A DNA stretch of 64,000 bases from Lachnospiraceae bacterium (GTDB taxonomy: Bacteria > Bacillota > Clostridia > Lachnospirales > Lachnospiraceae): assembly GCA_017552715.1 (NCBI GenBank), contig JAFZOW010000061.1, positions 1-64,000 on the forward strand. The letters are read 5' to 3'. Positions 1 through 7,377 of this stretch are shown piece after piece. A model generated the notes under the pieces. The model was not told where the DNA came from. It made no database searches and worked only from the letters and a program-made list of their open reading frames with translations. How positions within the stretch are numbered: position 1 is the stretch's first letter; each line of letters starts with the position of its first letter. A program made the position numbers and the translations under genes.

Positions 1-1
1 A

Positions 2-178
2 GATAATAAACTGGATCCAGAATTGGTAAAACTTGTGAAGAATTATGAGACCGAGGATAAGCCTGTCTTAATTGAATTATTTAATAAATATTCGGATAAG
101 GATATCATAATGCTTCATTCCAGGGAAGAGGCAAATGCCTTACTTAAGAATATGATTACAGATCAAAACGATAGATAG
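2..178 (+). CDS. C-terminal fragment of an unrecognised protein
   Basis: An open frame enters from the left edge and stops with TAG after 58 codons. The residues are charged (many Asp, Glu, Lys) with no membrane segment; it reads as the helical tail of a soluble protein. The family cannot be told from this piece. It is on the same strand as the following accessory genes and 92 bases upstream of the next start. Coding status is inferred only from the open frame and codon use like that of its neighbours. Confidence 0.45.
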   Translation, partial: DNKLDPELVKLVKNYETEDKPVLIELFNKYSDKDIIMLHSREEANALLKNMITDQNDR

Positions 179-270
179 CAAGTTATACCGGAAGATAATG
201 TTTGAATCTTAACATATATCAATGCGAGTAAAATAAAGTAATGATATTGTTTCTTTCAGGAGGTGACATC

Positions 271-966
271 ATGAAAGAAAACGATATCAAAAATGCCGGG
301 AAGGCATTAACAATCACTACGGTATTAACGTTGTTTATTGCTACTTTTGAGATGGTAAATGCACTCGGGTTTTATAAGCCTGGGATGAATCTGCTGGATA
401 TTGCAAGTTACGTACAGGCTAACAGGTGGATTTTTGCTTTTACTTTTATTTTTGCCAATCTCGTTATCCTTCCAAGCGCTCTGTTTCTTTATAGAGCAAA
501 TGGGATCAGTCTTAAGAAGGAAATATATGAAAGAGATACTATTGATGTAGATATTCTTTGGGGTGTGATACTCGCAATTATAGCTAGCCTGTTAAATCTT
601 TTGTTTTTGCCTATTTATAAAGGACGTACAGAGCTAGCTTTTGTAGAAGACGGAAAGATGGGAGTGGGAATAACTATTCTTTATGTCATCGCACTGGTTT
701 TTGTGAGTGGAATTTGCAAGGAAATCTATTACAGAGGCTTTGCAAAGAGATTTTGCGGGAAGGTATTTGGAGAGATTACGGCACTTCTACTCTTCAATAT
801 GCTTTTTGGCTTGCTTGACTGGTATAATTTTGGAGCTTCCTTTGTACTTGGACTTGTATGTATATTGGGGTATCAGAAAAGGAAACACCTGATAGTTCCG
901 ATGATTATACATGGTGGAACGAATCTGATCAGTATTATATACATTATAGTCATGGGCGGCTATTAA
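271..966 (+). CDS. CPBP-family-like integral membrane protein with degenerate active site
   Basis: This 231-residue, multi-pass membrane protein resembles the CPBP (CAAX protease/bacteriocin-processing) family. An ATG at 271 is preferred over the upstream ATG at 241 because a strong AGGAGGTGA lies just before it. CPBP enzymes use an EExxxR motif, an FxxxH motif and a final HxxxN. Here the first motif reads KEIYYR, so the first Glu is Lys; the second region reads LFGLLDW, without the expected His; only HGGTN near the C-terminus is intact. It may therefore be a non-catalytic homologue. The Crp/Fnr gene starts 12 bases downstream, so the two are probably co-transcribed. Confidence 0.7.
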   Translation: MKENDIKNAGKALTITTVLTLFIATFEMVNALGFYKPGMNLLDIASYVQANRWIFAFTFIFANLVILPSALFLYRANGISLKKEIYERDTIDVDILWGVILAIIASLLNLLFLPIYKGRTELAFVEDGKMGVGITILYVIALVFVSGICKEIYYRGFAKRFCGKVFGEITALLLFNMLFGLLDWYNFGASFVLGLVCILGYQKRKHLIVPMIIHGGTNLISIIYIIVMGGY

Positions 967-978
967 AGGGGTTTACTT

Positions 979-1584
979 ATGGATAAAGAATATTTTGTTA
1001 AACAACTGATGGTGTTTGCAGAAAAATATAACATTGATGTAAGTGAAGAACTGGTTGGCGAGATAGTAAGCCTCGCCAGCTTCAGAGTGGTAAAGAAGGG
1101 AGAGATTCTTGCTTCTATTGGAGATAATACTACCTGTGCAGGGCTTACTTTGTCCGGACTGGCTAGATCCTATTATATAGACAGTGACGGAAATGATATC
1201 ACAAGAGGTTTTGCGCCTGAAGGCACAATGTTTATGGATGAAGGATTCTTTGGTTATCCGGAAAGAATCTGCATGTGGGAAACGCTCGAAGAAACAACCA
1301 TCATGATCTCTGAAACAGCAGCTATAAAAAAGATGATCAAGGAGAATGATTCATTTAAGGATATTTGGATTTATCTCCTGGAAAGTGCCATGAGATATAA
1401 GATATACAGAGAAAATGGATTCCTTGTAGAAAATGCGACTGAGAGGTACTTACATTTTAAGAAGCTGTATCCTGATCTCAGTGAGAGAGTGCCTCAAAGG
1501 CATATAGCAACATACCTTGGCATCGCACCGGAATCTCTCAGCAGGATCAGGGGCGCAATGAAGGAAGATTATATCGGAATTTAG
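979..1584 (+). CDS. Crp/Fnr-family transcriptional regulator
   Basis: This 201-residue protein has a cyclic-nucleotide-binding-type beta-barrel (about residues 25-120, including VVKKGEILASIGD) and a C-terminal helix-turn-helix (about 165-195, RHIATYLGIAPESLSRI). This is the usual Crp/Fnr layout, slightly shorter than E. coli Crp. No cysteine cluster for an Fnr-type iron-sulfur centre is seen near the N-terminus, so a small-molecule or redox-independent signal is more likely. It follows the degenerate CPBP gene by 12 bases and may control it or the genes downstream. The ligand is unknown. Confidence 0.88.
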   Translation: MDKEYFVKQLMVFAEKYNIDVSEELVGEIVSLASFRVVKKGEILASIGDNTTCAGLTLSGLARSYYIDSDGNDITRGFAPEGTMFMDEGFFGYPERICMWETLEETTIMISETAAIKKMIKENDSFKDIWIYLLESAMRYKIYRENGFLVENATERYLHFKKLYPDLSERVPQRHIATYLGIAPESLSRIRGAMKEDYIGI

Positions 1585-1656
1585 CTTAGGATTAAGCCCA
1601 CGTTATTTTTATGGAAGGTTAATAAAGAAGCGGTAGAAGGAGATATAATAAGAAAC

Positions 1657-2244
1657 ATGGATTTGGTAGATATATTTGAGGTAATTTTCGGAACGGCGTT
1701 TGTTATTTTTGCATTAATCGGCAGTGTACAAATTTTTGGCGGTATGTTTTACACGAAAAGAGTAAAGGCTATTGTAGGTGAAAAAACAGCAAGACGATAT
1801 GTGCGTATAGACAGGCAGACATATACAGGCAGGAATGATATGAATTTGGCAGAAAAACGAAATCGGAGACGGCACAAACAAAGTGGCAATCGAAAAAAAC
1901 AAAAATATAGGGAGCATACTGTTGAACATATTTGCTTCACCTATGAGGACAGTGGGGAACTTCATACAACAGATCCCAAAGCTACGATATGTCCGATCAG
2001 TCCGTCTTTTGTTGATGCTTCTTGCGAGTACAATATTATGGTGAGTCGAAATAAACCATGGAAAGCACGCCTTGGTTTATTTGAAATATTACGAGTATAT
2101 CTGTGTCAGGAGACAAATATCATCGTCAAGTTTATCTCGTGTATTTTAATCATCGGCAATGCCTTGATGTATTTGGCTGCCGATGTGGGACTTGCCGCAC
2201 TCGGCGTATGGATAATCAACCTTGGAATCAATGGAATCAGATAA
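1657..2244 (+). CDS. Hypothetical membrane-anchored protein
   Basis: This 195-residue protein has an N-terminal transmembrane helix (about residues 5-30), a basic middle with a dense Arg/Lys stretch (about 62-85), a soluble beta-rich part, and two C-terminal hydrophobic segments (about 155-192). A Shine-Dalgarno GAAGGAG lies about 15 bases before the ATG. The layout recalls small DUF3592-type proteins (helix, extracytoplasmic domain, helix), but I do not recognise the family. It lies 72 bases after the Crp/Fnr gene. Confidence 0.65.
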   Translation: MDLVDIFEVIFGTAFVIFALIGSVQIFGGMFYTKRVKAIVGEKTARRYVRIDRQTYTGRNDMNLAEKRNRRRHKQSGNRKKQKYREHTVEHICFTYEDSGELHTTDPKATICPISPSFVDASCEYNIMVSRNKPWKARLGLFEILRVYLCQETNIIVKFISCILIIGNALMYLAADVGLAALGVWIINLGINGIR

Positions 2245-2310
2245 AAGAATACCATAGAAAGATTATATCGGAATAGAAGATATCGCGCTATGACGTCAGG
2301 AAATTAAACT

Positions 2311-2442
2311 ATGAGAATTGTAACGGAAAGATTGATCATTAGATCCATTCAGAGTGGAGATGAAATAGTGTTGGCAAATATGGCTGGCGATGGCAGTTTT
2401 TCTGAGCTTGGATTTATAACACGGAGAATGGAAAATGAGTAG
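2311..2442 (+). pseudogene. N-terminal remnant of a GNAT acetyltransferase
   Basis: The 43 codons begin RIVTERLIIRSIQSGDE, the classic opening of RimJ/RimL-like GNAT N-acetyltransferases, but the frame ends after MENE, long before any acetyl-CoA-binding motif. A complete enzyme is about 170-190 residues. The stop codon overlaps the start of the next CPBP gene (ATGAGTAG), so the 3' part was replaced or deleted when that gene came to lie here. Treated as a gene fragment with no expected activity. Confidence 0.65.
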
Positions 2443-3190
2443 AGTAAGCAAGCAGTTCCTGTTAATAACATTTGCCATAATTGCAATATGTTGGGGGATT
2501 TGTGTGATATGTAGTTTCAACGGCCTTTCGTTAGATAAAGACTTTATTTTATATGTTCCGTATCTGATCGGTGGTTGGTCTCCGATGATCTCCTCGTTTA
2601 TTGTTCTAAAGAAAAACGGAGATGTTGGAAATATAAAGGAATGGATAAAGAATGTATTTGATTTCAAGCATAGTATAGCTTCATATTTGCTTGTTGTTGC
2701 ATTGTCCGTTTTATATATTTTGCCTCAATGCATTGTGGCAGGTTATGAGAAAGGCGCTCCATTATACGCATTGATAGCTTTGATTCCCGTGATGTTATTT
2801 GCCGGAGGATTGGAAGAAGCAGGATGGCGTTACATTCTTCAGCCGGAACTGGAGAAAAAGTGTCCTTATATTGTAGCTACGATTATTGTGTCCTTAATAT
2901 GGTGGTTATGGCATTTGCCATTGTTTTACATAAATGGTGTGGGTCAGGAAGGACACAGCTATATAGCTTTTGGAATAGGTGTATTTGGAATGTCGTTTGC
3001 TTTGGCATGCGTTAGAAAATGTACTAATAGTGTATGGTTATGTGTGCTGCTGCATTGTATTGTTAATGCGTCCGGTGCGGTTTATAAGATTAATGACAGC
3101 ATTATCGGAAAAGCAGTGATGGCAGGCGTAATGATAGTAATCACGATGATTATCCTGTTTATTAATGATAAAAAGAAGATTTTTACATAG
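2435..3190 (+). CDS. CPBP-family intramembrane glutamic endopeptidase
   Basis: This 251-residue polytopic membrane protein carries all three CPBP motifs: EEAGWR (about residue 129), WHLPLF (about 153), and HCIVNA (about 208). In this family the paired Glu, Arg and two His form an intramembrane metal-independent protease site; members process CAAX-like proteins, mature bacteriocins or act in self-immunity. Unlike the gene at 271, the residues are conserved, so it is likely active. The start overlaps the end of a GNAT remnant, and a GGAG lies a few bases upstream of the ATG. Confidence 0.85.
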   Translation: MSRVSKQFLLITFAIIAICWGICVICSFNGLSLDKDFILYVPYLIGGWSPMISSFIVLKKNGDVGNIKEWIKNVFDFKHSIASYLLVVALSVLYILPQCIVAGYEKGAPLYALIALIPVMLFAGGLEEAGWRYILQPELEKKCPYIVATIIVSLIWWLWHLPLFYINGVGQEGHSYIAFGIGVFGMSFALACVRKCTNSVWLCVLLHCIVNASGAVYKINDSIIGKAVMAGVMIVITMIILFINDKKKIFT

Positions 3191-3315
3191 TCAGATTATC
3201 GGATGAGACTTTTGATGAAAAAGTTAATAAAACATTATCTTCCAGCATAACTGACTAAGAAGATTTCAGATGTATATTATAAGGGATGAATACTTGCAAG
3301 AAAGGTGATAAATTT

Positions 3316-3738
3316 ATGGGGCTTTTAGGTTTGTTCAGCAAGAACAAGAAGGAACAGAAAGTAATATATGATGAAATACTGGGAAAACTTACTTTGTGTG
3401 AAGAAGGCTGGGTCGGTGATATAACAATGAAACTTTTCGAAAAGGAGCACGATATCGACTTGGTATTGGAATATGAGGAAGAACCTGACACGCAAATTTA
3501 TTATGACTCATATCGTAAATACAAATATGAGCGTGAAAATATTGAACGGGAAGTGGAAAGGATAATTGCCAGTCAATACGATTATGCTGACGAATCGGAC
3601 ATTTTAAGCAGTACACCTTTGAGCATCGAATTAAAAAAAGATGGAAGTGTAAGCCTGATCTGTGCTATAGATGAAGAAGCTATAGTTATGGCAGAGTTTG
3701 AATTGCTCCCGCAAGTAAGGTATATTGCAGATTTGTAA
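3316..3738 (+). CDS. Hypothetical immunity-like protein
   Basis: This 140-residue soluble, strongly acidic protein opens MGLLGLFSKNKKEQK. The ATG at 3316 is preferred over the one at 3286 because AAAGGTGA precedes it. The body alternates short beta strands and Glu/Tyr-rich helices (DTQIYYDSYRKYKYERENIE) and ends with a strand pair. It has no signal peptide or membrane segment. Size, acidity and position beside a SUKH gene fit the immunity proteins of polymorphic toxin systems, but no toxin is in the window and I do not recognise the exact family. Confidence 0.6.
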   Translation: MGLLGLFSKNKKEQKVIYDEILGKLTLCEEGWVGDITMKLFEKEHDIDLVLEYEEEPDTQIYYDSYRKYKYERENIEREVERIIASQYDYADESDILSSTPLSIELKKDGSVSLICAIDEEAIVMAEFELLPQVRYIADL

Positions 3739-3807
3739 AAGATATTTCAGGTTATCGACTAATGTGCTTATCTGAAAAATATATTTCAGTTTTATAAAGG
3801 AAGAGGA

Positions 3808-5250
3808 ATGTTTTTTAGTCAAAAATATCCCGAGATCATGGCATCGATCGAAGAAAAATTACAGAAACAGGTCGAGGAAAGAGGACTTGATTTTGCAACT
3901 GTAAGAAAAGATGTGGAAGGCGGGCTTAAATACGAGATAGAGTTTTATGGAATTGCAGGCTTTGGAAGCAGCTATGCTTTGATGAGAACACCGGGGCCGC
4001 TTTTTTTTGAGTATAAGGATGTTTTCTGGGCGTGCGGAAGAGAAGCCACGACTATGGGCGGGGAAGATATTGACGTCGTATTTGTCGTTTTTAACAATGG
4101 AGAGGAACTGATCATTAAGATCCGGGATAAAAAGGATGAGAAGGAGATCCTGTCGAGGATTCAAAAAGCGAATAAGAAAGCGATGATAGGATACACTGAA
4201 AAATACAAGGCACTTTATGAGGAGCATAAGAAAAGCCTGGGGATCGAAGAGGCTCCACCGAAAAAGACAACGGCTCCGGAGCCGGAAGAAAAGCTTTCGG
4301 AGGAACGGATCGCTTCTGCGATGTGCAAATTTCAGAAGATCATGGATCTTTCCGGGAGACTGAAAGAGCTGGACGGAAAATGGTATGTCAAAACAAATGC
4401 TCCGGCGGTAAAAGAGGAGATACTGAAGTGGAACTGGGAAAATTATGCGCACATGCCGGAAGAATACATCCATATCCTTACGTTAACGAACGGCTTTTGC
4501 GTAGATTATGACTCCGAGGTCGGATACTTTACGCTTTATTCTTTTTCTACGGACAGCGATGTAAATGATCTGTATAACAGAAGTCTGGAAGAGATGAAGG
4601 AGCGAAAATACTCTTCCTACGAAAACTGTAAGCCGTCTTTTGGCTGGATCAACCACAAAATGCTTTATTACAACCCGTATACAGCCGAGATGTTTATTGA
4701 AAAAGAAAGATATAAATATGAGAAAATAGAGAACTTTGAAAAAGAGATCCTGGATGAAGTGATCCGTTATCTGGAAACAAAAGTAAAACGTTTTGAGCAG
4801 AAAGAGGAGCTTTTAAAGATAGCAGCGACAAATCCCCTTAAGGAAATGTATGATGAGCTGCTGAAATACAGGGAAGAAAAAGATGAGGAATTCTCGCGTA
4901 TCGATATATACGAACCGCTCAGCACAGAGGAAATAGCGGCGTGGGAGAAGGAAAATCATACCAGGCTTCCAGAAGATTATAAGAACTGGCTGCAGCTTTC
5001 CAATGGCGCAAGCTTTGGTAATAAGTATATATATTCATTGGAACAGGTGGATACAAAGGAACTTGCCATGGGACCAGATGATGAGAAGGGATATATTGTG
5101 ATCGCCGACCTGTCAGGAGCATCCGATATTCTTGTTTTTGATCCGGAAACAGCGGAATTTTTTGTGCTGGATGATGACGGGGATATCAGAGAAGGAGATT
5201 TTGAGATTGATATCTTTGAAGATGGTTTTGAATACCTGGAAGATGAGTGA
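3808..5250 (+). CDS. Tandem SMI1/KNR4 (SUKH) domain protein
   Basis: This 480-residue protein has an N-terminal domain of unknown type (about 1-150), a linker rich in Pro/Glu/Lys, and two SUKH-like modules. The first (about 200-320) has HMPEEYIHILTLTNGF; the second (about 365-475) has RLPEDYKNWLQLSNGASFG, the hallmark of SMI1/KNR4 proteins. SUKH proteins mostly neutralise contact-dependent or polymorphic toxins, often nucleases. A good ribosome site (AAGGAAGAGGA) precedes the ATG. Together with the neighbour at 3316 it looks like an orphan immunity pair. The double SUKH arrangement would fit recognition of two toxins, which is inference. Confidence 0.82.
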   Translation: MFFSQKYPEIMASIEEKLQKQVEERGLDFATVRKDVEGGLKYEIEFYGIAGFGSSYALMRTPGPLFFEYKDVFWACGREATTMGGEDIDVVFVVFNNGEELIIKIRDKKDEKEILSRIQKANKKAMIGYTEKYKALYEEHKKSLGIEEAPPKKTTAPEPEEKLSEERIASAMCKFQKIMDLSGRLKELDGKWYVKTNAPAVKEEILKWNWENYAHMPEEYIHILTLTNGFCVDYDSEVGYFTLYSFSTDSDVNDLYNRSLEEMKERKYSSYENCKPSFGWINHKMLYYNPYTAEMFIEKERYKYEKIENFEKEILDEVIRYLETKVKRFEQKEELLKIAATNPLKEMYDELLKYREEKDEEFSRIDIYEPLSTEEIAAWEKENHTRLPEDYKNWLQLSNGASFGNKYIYSLEQVDTKELAMGPDDEKGYIVIADLSGASDILVFDPETAEFFVLDDDGDIREGDFEIDIFEDGFEYLEDE

Positions 5251-5428
5251 GTTTCGAGGGTTGCTGCTAATTATAGAGTACTTGCGAAAAAAAGAAAGCC
5301 TTACGCAAAAAACGATGAGCAATCTGAATAAAGTAACACATTTTAGCAGTATAAATCGCAATATAACTCAATAAGTCGCAGTTCTATAAAAAACAGACCA
5401 TTCAGGACAATGCGGTATGTCTTGATAA

Positions 5429-5569
5429 GATCTGTTTCAGTTAGTTAAAGCTTATAAGCTGTTTGAGGATAAAGCTTATGCTCTTGGCGGGATATATGCC
5501 TTATTGAGCGTCTGCTGCTGTATATTCGGTGTTTTCCTTGGAAAGAAGCTGGCAACAGCTATAGCATGA
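5429..5569 (+). pseudogene. C-terminal remnant of a CrcB/FluC fluoride channel
   Basis: An open stretch of 46 codons directly after an in-frame TAA reads FEDKAYALGGIYALLSV and GVFLGKKLA before TGA. This matches the last transmembrane helix and C-terminus of CrcB/FluC fluoride exporters (usual length 115-130). The first two thirds are absent, so it cannot work as a channel. It lies in an otherwise gene-free 335-base interval (5251-5585); the rest of that interval shows no recognisable gene, only AT-rich sequence. CrcB has two tandem paralogues in many clostridia, so a functional copy may be elsewhere. Confidence 0.6.
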
Positions 5570-5585
5570 TATATTATGGACCATT

Positions 5586-6036
5586 ATGATACTTTATACC
5601 GGTTTTAAAGGCAAAAACAACTCCTCAAGCCTATTGGCAGAACATCTGTCTCCAGAGCATCTGCTGCTTACCAATTCATATACCGGGCTAAAGAGGGTTA
5701 TCGACTCTATCGATAAAGAATACTATCTTGTTGTGATGTTTGGCGTTGATACTACGCCGACTTCAACAGTAAGGATAGAAAATGTGGCTTCTCTGGATGA
5801 TAAAACCGTGAGTCCCACGCTGGATCTGGGAGAGATAGCCAATTCATTAAAAACAGCCGGTATATCTGCGGTTATATCAGATACCCCGACTGCTTACCTT
5901 TGTAATGCGGCATATTACCACATGCTTAACAGATTTTCTGGGAAAGCTATTTTTACATATTCCGCCGGTAAGGTATGTGGATAAAGACTTTGTGCAAAGA
6001 ATGAAGGCTGGTTTAGAAGCAAAAGAAAGCTCCTGA
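5586..6036 (+). pseudogene. Pyroglutamyl-peptidase I-like gene with a frameshift
   Basis: The first 127 or so codons resemble cysteine peptidase family C15: RIENVAS fits the catalytic Glu region and TAYLCNAAYYHML fits the catalytic-Cys motif (usually TYVCN). The frame then runs into a stop at 5984. In the next frame the sequence continues HIPPVRYVDKDFVQRMKAG to a stop at 6036; the His of this HIP motif is the catalytic His of the family. The frames join if one T is removed from the T run at 5950-5954, so a +1 slip has separated Cys from His. No clear ribosome site precedes the start. Either a decayed gene or a sequencing error in a homopolymer. Confidence 0.65.
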
Positions 6037-6050
6037 GGGATTTCAGGAGC
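6029..6050. terminator. Hairpin between convergent genes
   Basis: A perfect 8-bp stem GCTCCTGA/TCAGGAGC with a 6-base loop overlaps the end of the pyroglutamyl-peptidase-like gene and faces the end of the XRE gene at 6101. It could end transcription for the converging units, but no T tract follows on either strand, so efficiency as an intrinsic terminator is doubtful. Confidence 0.4.
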
Positions 6051-6100
6051 CATCTAAGTGCCTATACTGAATTAATATCACCTTAACAGTTTTCAACAAA

Positions 6101-7153
6101 TCAGACCATCATCTGCTTCAATCGTTCAATATCATGCACGGTATTACGATAGTATACTTCTTCATCGGAATACCCCCATTCATTCTTTAACGCTTCAAGA
6201 ATACGCTTTTTAGTTGCAACAGCATTTTCATAATCCTTTAGTATCTCATATATCATAGCGATACCTTCCAGCGCATCTGTAAAACGGGGCTTTTTATCTT
6301 CTCCTGCCGTGTATGAAGCATCATAAAGTTTTACAGCCTTATCATAATCGCATTTGCGTGCATAATACTGAGCCGCCTGATAATACATATCCGCATTTCC
6401 GTCATAAGCTGTCAATGCTTTCTCTATAACAGCATCAGCAGTATGCTCATCATATTCCGCCAGTGCTATCATGGCTTCATATAGAGGGATCAGCATGGGC
6501 TTGTTGGTCGGCAATTTTCTGAGGCGCCCCAGATATTCCTTCGCCTCCGGAGTACGATGATCAGCAATAAGCTCCTCGATCAGATAATGATACGGCAAAG
6601 CGGGCTGCGGTGAGTCAGTAATGCTTTCGATCACAGATTTATAAAAATCTATAGTCTTGCTGTGATTTGCGATGTTCCAATCCCATATGGAAGCGCCTTC
6701 CGCTTTCTGAAGTATCCACTGGCAATCCTTTTCGCCCGGGGAACGGCTTATAGCCTTTCTGGCATATGCCCCGGCCTTTCTGCCGTATGATTCCATCTTG
6801 TGATGATACAATCTTGCTAGAAGGTTTACTGCGCTTGGATCACCATTATCTTTATCCATCTGCTCCTTCAGGAAAGTCTCATACTCCTGGAACAGTTCGG
6901 GTGATATATCATCATCGGTCTGCATACGGTTCTCTATACGACGCATTTTCTGGTCATCTGCCAGATCGAACAGTTCATCGATCGATACCCCGAACGCTTC
7001 GGATAATGCAGGGAGTATACTTATGTCCGGCATGGATACGGAATTTTCCCATTTAGATATCGCCTGGGCACTGATACCAAGCTTTTCAGCCAGCTGATCC
7101 TGTGTTAAAGAATGCTGAAAACGCAACTGTTTTATTTTTTGTCCTATATTCAT
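6101..7153 (-). CDS. XRE-family regulator with TPR-like repeats
   Basis: This 350-residue protein has an N-terminal helix-turn-helix (residues 1-60: LTQDQLAEKLGISAQAISKW) followed by a long all-helical part made of TPR-like repeats (about 95-340, with repeated Ala/Tyr pairs such as YYQAAQYYARKCDYDKAVKLY). This architecture is typical of Gram-positive XRE regulators that sense a peptide or partner protein. It is transcribed away from the ABC exporter genes on the same strand, ending opposite the decayed peptidase gene. A 14-base inverted repeat 35 bases upstream is a candidate operator. Target genes are unknown; the exporter next to it is a reasonable guess. Confidence 0.85.
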   Translation of the reverse strand: MNIGQKIKQLRFQHSLTQDQLAEKLGISAQAISKWENSVSMPDISILPALSEAFGVSIDELFDLADDQKMRRIENRMQTDDDISPELFQEYETFLKEQMDKDNGDPSAVNLLARLYHHKMESYGRKAGAYARKAISRSPGEKDCQWILQKAEGASIWDWNIANHSKTIDFYKSVIESITDSPQPALPYHYLIEELIADHRTPEAKEYLGRLRKLPTNKPMLIPLYEAMIALAEYDEHTADAVIEKALTAYDGNADMYYQAAQYYARKCDYDKAVKLYDASYTAGEDKKPRFTDALEGIAMIYEILKDYENAVATKKRILEALKNEWGYSDEEVYYRNTVHDIERLKQMMV

Positions 7154-7187
7154 TTTATCAATCTCCTTTTCCGTAGGCGCCTTACAC

Positions 7188-7201
7188 TGATAAGGTTATC
7201 A
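7188..7201 (-). promoter_or_regulatory. Inverted repeat, candidate operator of the XRE gene
   Basis: TGATAAGGTTATCA (6-base arms, 2-base centre) lies 35 bases upstream of the XRE start. XRE regulators usually bind short palindromes near their own promoter. Purely a positional and symmetry argument. Confidence 0.4.
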
Positions 7202-7377
7202 ATGATCTGCATGGATTTCAATAACGCAGATTTACGGTCAGGTAAACTGATGGTTAAGTATCACTTCTGACATGATCTGTCCTTACTATCCTTATGATGT
7301 TTTGCTTTTGCTACTTCCTTACTGCCCTTAATAACGATATATGCCATCTCTGCAGCAAGCACCAATACCGTGTTTTC

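Noticed and set aside
7270..7377. In-frame continuation of the ABC exporter frame past its stop, giving a hydrophobic then Lys-rich tail
   Set aside because: It has a weak resemblance to small membrane proteins, but there is no start with a ribosome site and exporter length is normal without it.
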